Assembly: GCA_005798905.1 (NCBI GenBank)
Contig: SYIK01000017.1
Span: 1 to 64,000, forward strand
From: Bacteroidota bacterium
Lineage (GTDB): Bacteria; Bacteroidota; Bacteroidia; Chitinophagales; Chitinophagaceae
Length of the DNA stretch: 64,000 bases
Reading direction: 5' to 3'
Shown here one piece after another: positions 61,319-64,000 of this stretch. Within the stretch, counting starts at the first letter, position 1; the number at the start of each line of letters is the position of its first letter. Below the pieces are notes generated by a model. The model did no database searches. It was not told the origin of the DNA and saw only the letters and a program-made list of their open reading frames with translations. The position numbers and the translations under genes were made by a program.

Positions 61319-63487
61319 ATGAAGAAGTTTTTATTTACGGTTTTTATCTCCGTTAGTTTTTTATTAAAATCTTTTGCCGACGAAGGCATGTGGCTTCCCT
61401 TATTACTTGGGCAACAAGTATATAGCGACATGGTAAAAAAAGGACTTAAACTTTCAAAAGAACAATTGTACAGCATTAACAAAGCATCCATAAAAGATGC
61501 AATTGTAATTTTTGGCGGTGGATGTACCGGAGAAATAGTTAGCAATCAAGGATTGATTTTTACAAATCATCACTGCGGATATGATGCAATTGCAAACGCA
61601 AGTTCGGTAGAACATAATTATCTGCGCGATGGCTTTTATGCAAAAAATAAAGGAGAAGAAATTCCTGCAAAAGGAGTTTCTGTTCAATTTTTATTGAGCA
61701 TTCAAGATGTCACCACACAAATTTTAGATTCGCTAAAAGGCTTGTCTGGCATAGAAAGAGCGCAACGGCAAGCACGGGTTTTAATGAATTTGAATTCAAA
61801 ATACTCGGATGCAACACAAAATATTGAAGCAAGAATCAGCAGCCTTTTTAAAGGAAATCAATTTTTGGTTTTTGTTTATCAACGCTATAAAGATGTTCGA
61901 TTAGTGGGTACGCCAACCGAAAGCATTGGAAAATTTGGTGGCGATACAGATAATTGGGAATGGCCGCGCCATACCGGAGATTTTTCTGTGTTTAGAGTTT
62001 ATACAAACAAAGAAGGAAAAACTGCCGATTACGATGCCGAAAATATTCCAATGGTTCCAAAATGGTTTTTGCCGGTTTCAATAAAAGGTTTTAAAGATGG
62101 CGACTATGCAATGATTTACGGCTATCCCGGCGGAACAAATCGTTACGAAACTTCCTTTGGTGTAAACCAAAAAATAGATATCGATAACCCTACTTTGGTA
62201 AAGTTGCGCGACATGCGATTGAAATACATGTTCGAAGAAATGAAAAAAGACGAAGCTGTTAAATTACAATTAGCATCAAGCTATGCGGGTATTGCAAACT
62301 ATTGGAAATTCTTTGAAGGCGAAACAAAGCAATTAATAAAATATGATGTTTTTAATCAAAAGAAAAAAGTAGAAGCTGAATTTGCAACTTGGGCAAATGG
62401 GAAAAAAGAATACGAAACTATTTTTCCGGAATGGAAAACTGCTTATGAAAATTGGCGCCCGTTTTCAAAACATCGTGTATTTATTACCGAAGGTGTTTTC
62501 GGTTCACCGTTGATGGCATTTGCTTCCAGTTTACAACAAGTAGAAATTGCATTGGTACAACCAGGTAAAAAACCTTCCGATGTAAAAAATGCAATTGAAG
62601 CTGCAAGTAAAGCAAGAGAAGAGTTTTTAAAAAATGAAAATAAAATTTCAGACCAGAATATTGTGGGTGATGTAACAAAACTTTTTTATCAAGATGTTGA
62701 GAAAAGCCAACACCCGATTGATTTTTACAGAGCAATCTCTTCCGTTCACGGAGAATTAAACGACGAACAAACTTTTAAAAAATATGCTGCATTTATTTTT
62801 AAAAACACATTCATTTTAGATGACGAAAAATGGAATGCATTTGTTGCCAACCCCGATGCAATTGTTTTGCAAAACGATCCTGCATTTGCACATGCAAGTG
62901 CATTTTTAGTTAATTACCAAAATAAGTACGTTGCAAAATTTCAACAGTTCAATATAAAAAATAATGAATTGGGACGATTGTACTTAAAAGGAATTCTTGA
63001 AATGGATTCGGTGAAAGCAAAAAAAATGTACCCAGATGCAACTTTTACGATGCGCGTTAGTTATGGAAATGTAAAAAGTTATCGTCCGCGCGATGCAGTG
63101 TTTTATGATTATGTATGTACGATGAGCGGTGTGTTGCAGAAATACAAAGCAAAAGATTATGAATTTGATTTGCCCGAAAATTTATTGGAGTTGGCAAAGA
63201 AAAAAGATTTCGGTCAATACATCGACAAACAAAAAAATGACCTCGTTATTTCTTTTATTACTACAAACGATATAACCGGTGGTAATTCCGGTTCGCCGGT
63301 TTTAGATGCACAGGGTAATTTAATTGGACTTGCATTCGATGGAAATTACGAAGCGCTCAGTCACAAAATTGCATTTGATAAAGATTTGAATCGTACGATT
63401 TGTGTAGATGTGCGCTATGTTTTGTGGTGTATCGACAAGTTGGGTGGCGCTTCCAATCTTATTAACGAATTGAAATTGGTGAAATAA
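61319..63487 (+). CDS. S46-family dipeptidyl peptidase (DPP7/DPP11 type)
   Basis: The 722-residue serine exopeptidase removes dipeptides from the N-terminus of peptides in the periplasm. It has a signal peptide (about 1-20, cut near SFADEGMW), the catalytic His in FTNHHCGYDAI (about 85), the Asp segment TDNWEWPRHTGDFSVFRVY and the catalytic Ser in TGGNSGSPVLD (about 657). Shortly after that serine comes AFDGNYEAL: a Gly at the residue that is Arg in acidic-specific DPP11. This suggests DPP7-like preference for hydrophobic residues (inference). A terminator follows, then a dipeptide epimerase-like gene. Confidence 0.93.
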   Translation: MKKFLFTVFISVSFLLKSFADEGMWLPLLLGQQVYSDMVKKGLKLSKEQLYSINKASIKDAIVIFGGGCTGEIVSNQGLIFTNHHCGYDAIANASSVEHNYLRDGFYAKNKGEEIPAKGVSVQFLLSIQDVTTQILDSLKGLSGIERAQRQARVLMNLNSKYSDATQNIEARISSLFKGNQFLVFVYQRYKDVRLVGTPTESIGKFGGDTDNWEWPRHTGDFSVFRVYTNKEGKTADYDAENIPMVPKWFLPVSIKGFKDGDYAMIYGYPGGTNRYETSFGVNQKIDIDNPTLVKLRDMRLKYMFEEMKKDEAVKLQLASSYAGIANYWKFFEGETKQLIKYDVFNQKKKVEAEFATWANGKKEYETIFPEWKTAYENWRPFSKHRVFITEGVFGSPLMAFASSLQQVEIALVQPGKKPSDVKNAIEAASKAREEFLKNENKISDQNIVGDVTKLFYQDVEKSQHPIDFYRAISSVHGELNDEQTFKKYAAFIFKNTFILDDEKWNAFVANPDAIVLQNDPAFAHASAFLVNYQNKYVAKFQQFNIKNNELGRLYLKGILEMDSVKAKKMYPDATFTMRVSYGNVKSYRPRDAVFYDYVCTMSGVLQKYKAKDYEFDLPENLLELAKKKDFGQYIDKQKNDLVISFITTNDITGGNSGSPVLDAQGNLIGLAFDGNYEALSHKIAFDKDLNRTICVDVRYVLWCIDKLGGASNLINELKLVK

Positions 63488-63507
63488 TTTTTTGTTCAAT
63501 TGTTTTT

Positions 63508-63545
63508 GAAAGCCATTGATTATTCGATGGCTTTCTTATTTTTAT
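63508..63545 (+). terminator. Terminator of the S46 peptidase gene
   Basis: Arms 63508-63516 and 63527-63535 form a perfect 9-bp stem (gaaagccat / atggctttc) with a 10-nt loop and a T-rich tail. Confidence 0.82.
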
Positions 63546-63564
63546 ACAATACAATTAATAAAAA

Positions 63565-64000
63565 ATGGTTGACAAAATTTTCTTATCGCAAGTTGAAATT
63601 TATAAACTGCGCATTCCACTAATTGCACCTTTCATTACTTCGCTTGGCAGAGATGATAGTGCAGAAAATATTGTTGTTGTTATTCGTACCAATGCGGGCA
63701 TTTCTGGTTTTGGAGAATGCAGTCCTTATATGCCAATCAACGGAGAAAGCATCGAAACCTGTTTTATAGTGGCACAGTATTTTGCTAAATTATTAAGAGG
63801 AAAAAATTTATTGGAAATAGAAGATTGCATTATTGCAATGGATAAATTCATTTATGGAAATGCAAGTATTAAAAGTGCATTTGATATGGCGCTTTATGAT
63901 ATTGCTTCACAAAATGCAAGTGTTCCACTTTATAAATTTTTGGGTGGAGAAAATAATAAATCAATCATCACCGATTACACTGTTAGCATTGGCGATCCAC
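63565..64000 (+). CDS. Enolase-superfamily protein, probable dipeptide epimerase (cut by window end)
   Basis: The first 145 codons are present. The N-terminal capping domain of the mandelate racemase / muconate-lactonizing group is seen: FLSQVEIYKLRIPLIAPFITSLGRDDS, VVVIRTNAGISGFGECSPYMPINGES and ASIKSAFDMALYDIASQNASVPLYKFLGG. The TDYTVSIGDP at the edge leads into the barrel. This pattern matches L-Ala-D/L-Glu-type dipeptide epimerases. The catalytic lysines and metal ligands lie beyond the window. Placement behind a dipeptidyl peptidase fits a role in using peptides. The start is the ATG at 63565. Confidence 0.8.
   Translation, partial: MVDKIFLSQVEIYKLRIPLIAPFITSLGRDDSAENIVVVIRTNAGISGFGECSPYMPINGESIETCFIVAQYFAKLLRGKNLLEIEDCIIAMDKFIYGNASIKSAFDMALYDIASQNASVPLYKFLGGENNKSIITDYTVSIGDP

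Noticed and set aside
1-64000. Defence island, prophage, insertion sequence or antibiotic/secondary-metabolite cluster
   Set aside because: No transposase, integrase, phage structural, toxin-antitoxin, CRISPR or restriction gene was recognised; gene content is core metabolism, transport and surface proteins.

Overview
The window comes from a low-GC member of the phylum Bacteroidota, most likely order Chitinophagales. Supporting signs are secreted proteins with type IX secretion (T9SS) C-terminal tails, the gliding protein GldA, a DUF4286 protein, ribosomal protein THX, a methionine synthase split in two, an almost complete lack of Shine-Dalgarno sites, and repeated TAnnTTTG boxes (the Bacteroidota -7 promoter element). 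It is a chromosomal core region. I found no phage, plasmid, IS, CRISPR or defence island.

Layout. 1-3.3 kb: the end of a tRNA, tandem hairpins, a LamG T9SS protein and kbl. 3.3-8.1 kb: an outer-membrane barrel, acs, and divergently an MHS-family transporter with a small membrane protein. 8.1-11.7 kb: gldA, eno, an FtsB/DivIC-like protein, a small unknown and nth. 11.7-20.6 kb (minus): an orphan korA, then a TetR-TolC-MFP-RND efflux operon. 20.7-27.6 kb: DUF502, a zinc phospholipase/nuclease-like protein, serC, DUF1015, a TPR protein and an acyl-CoA ligase. 27.6-30.7 kb: a large T9SS protein with five Ig-like repeats. 30.8-36.9 kb: tRNA-Arg(CCU) joined almost directly to a TPR gene, a helicase-nuclease, an Ig-like lipoprotein and recR. 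37.1-43.6 kb: split metH, an HAD phosphatase with a SemiSWEET, xth, DUF4286, HU and THX. 43.6-47.9 kb (minus): pdxH, pyrH and the rplM-rpsI-rpsB-tsf operon behind a structured leader. 48.3-54.2 kb: ligA, asd, a lamin-tail surface protein and a PfkB kinase. 54.4-59.8 kb: a phenylacetyl-CoA epoxidase cluster paaE-A-B-C-D-G-I-Y. 59.9-64 kb: obg, a YbjQ-family protein, an S46 dipeptidyl peptidase and the start of a probable dipeptide epimerase.

How the genes work together. Most units are housekeeping: translation, DNA repair, glycolysis, and serine, methionine and aspartate-family biosynthesis. Accessory functions are aerobic phenylacetate degradation, multidrug efflux, acetate activation, peptide degradation and T9SS surface proteins. 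I see no convincing undescribed multi-gene system. The best leads are the tRNA-Arg/TPR fusion transcript, a possible L13 autoregulatory leader, a sugar-phosphatase/SemiSWEET gene pair, and promoters so close to the start codon that gldA and recR may be leaderless.
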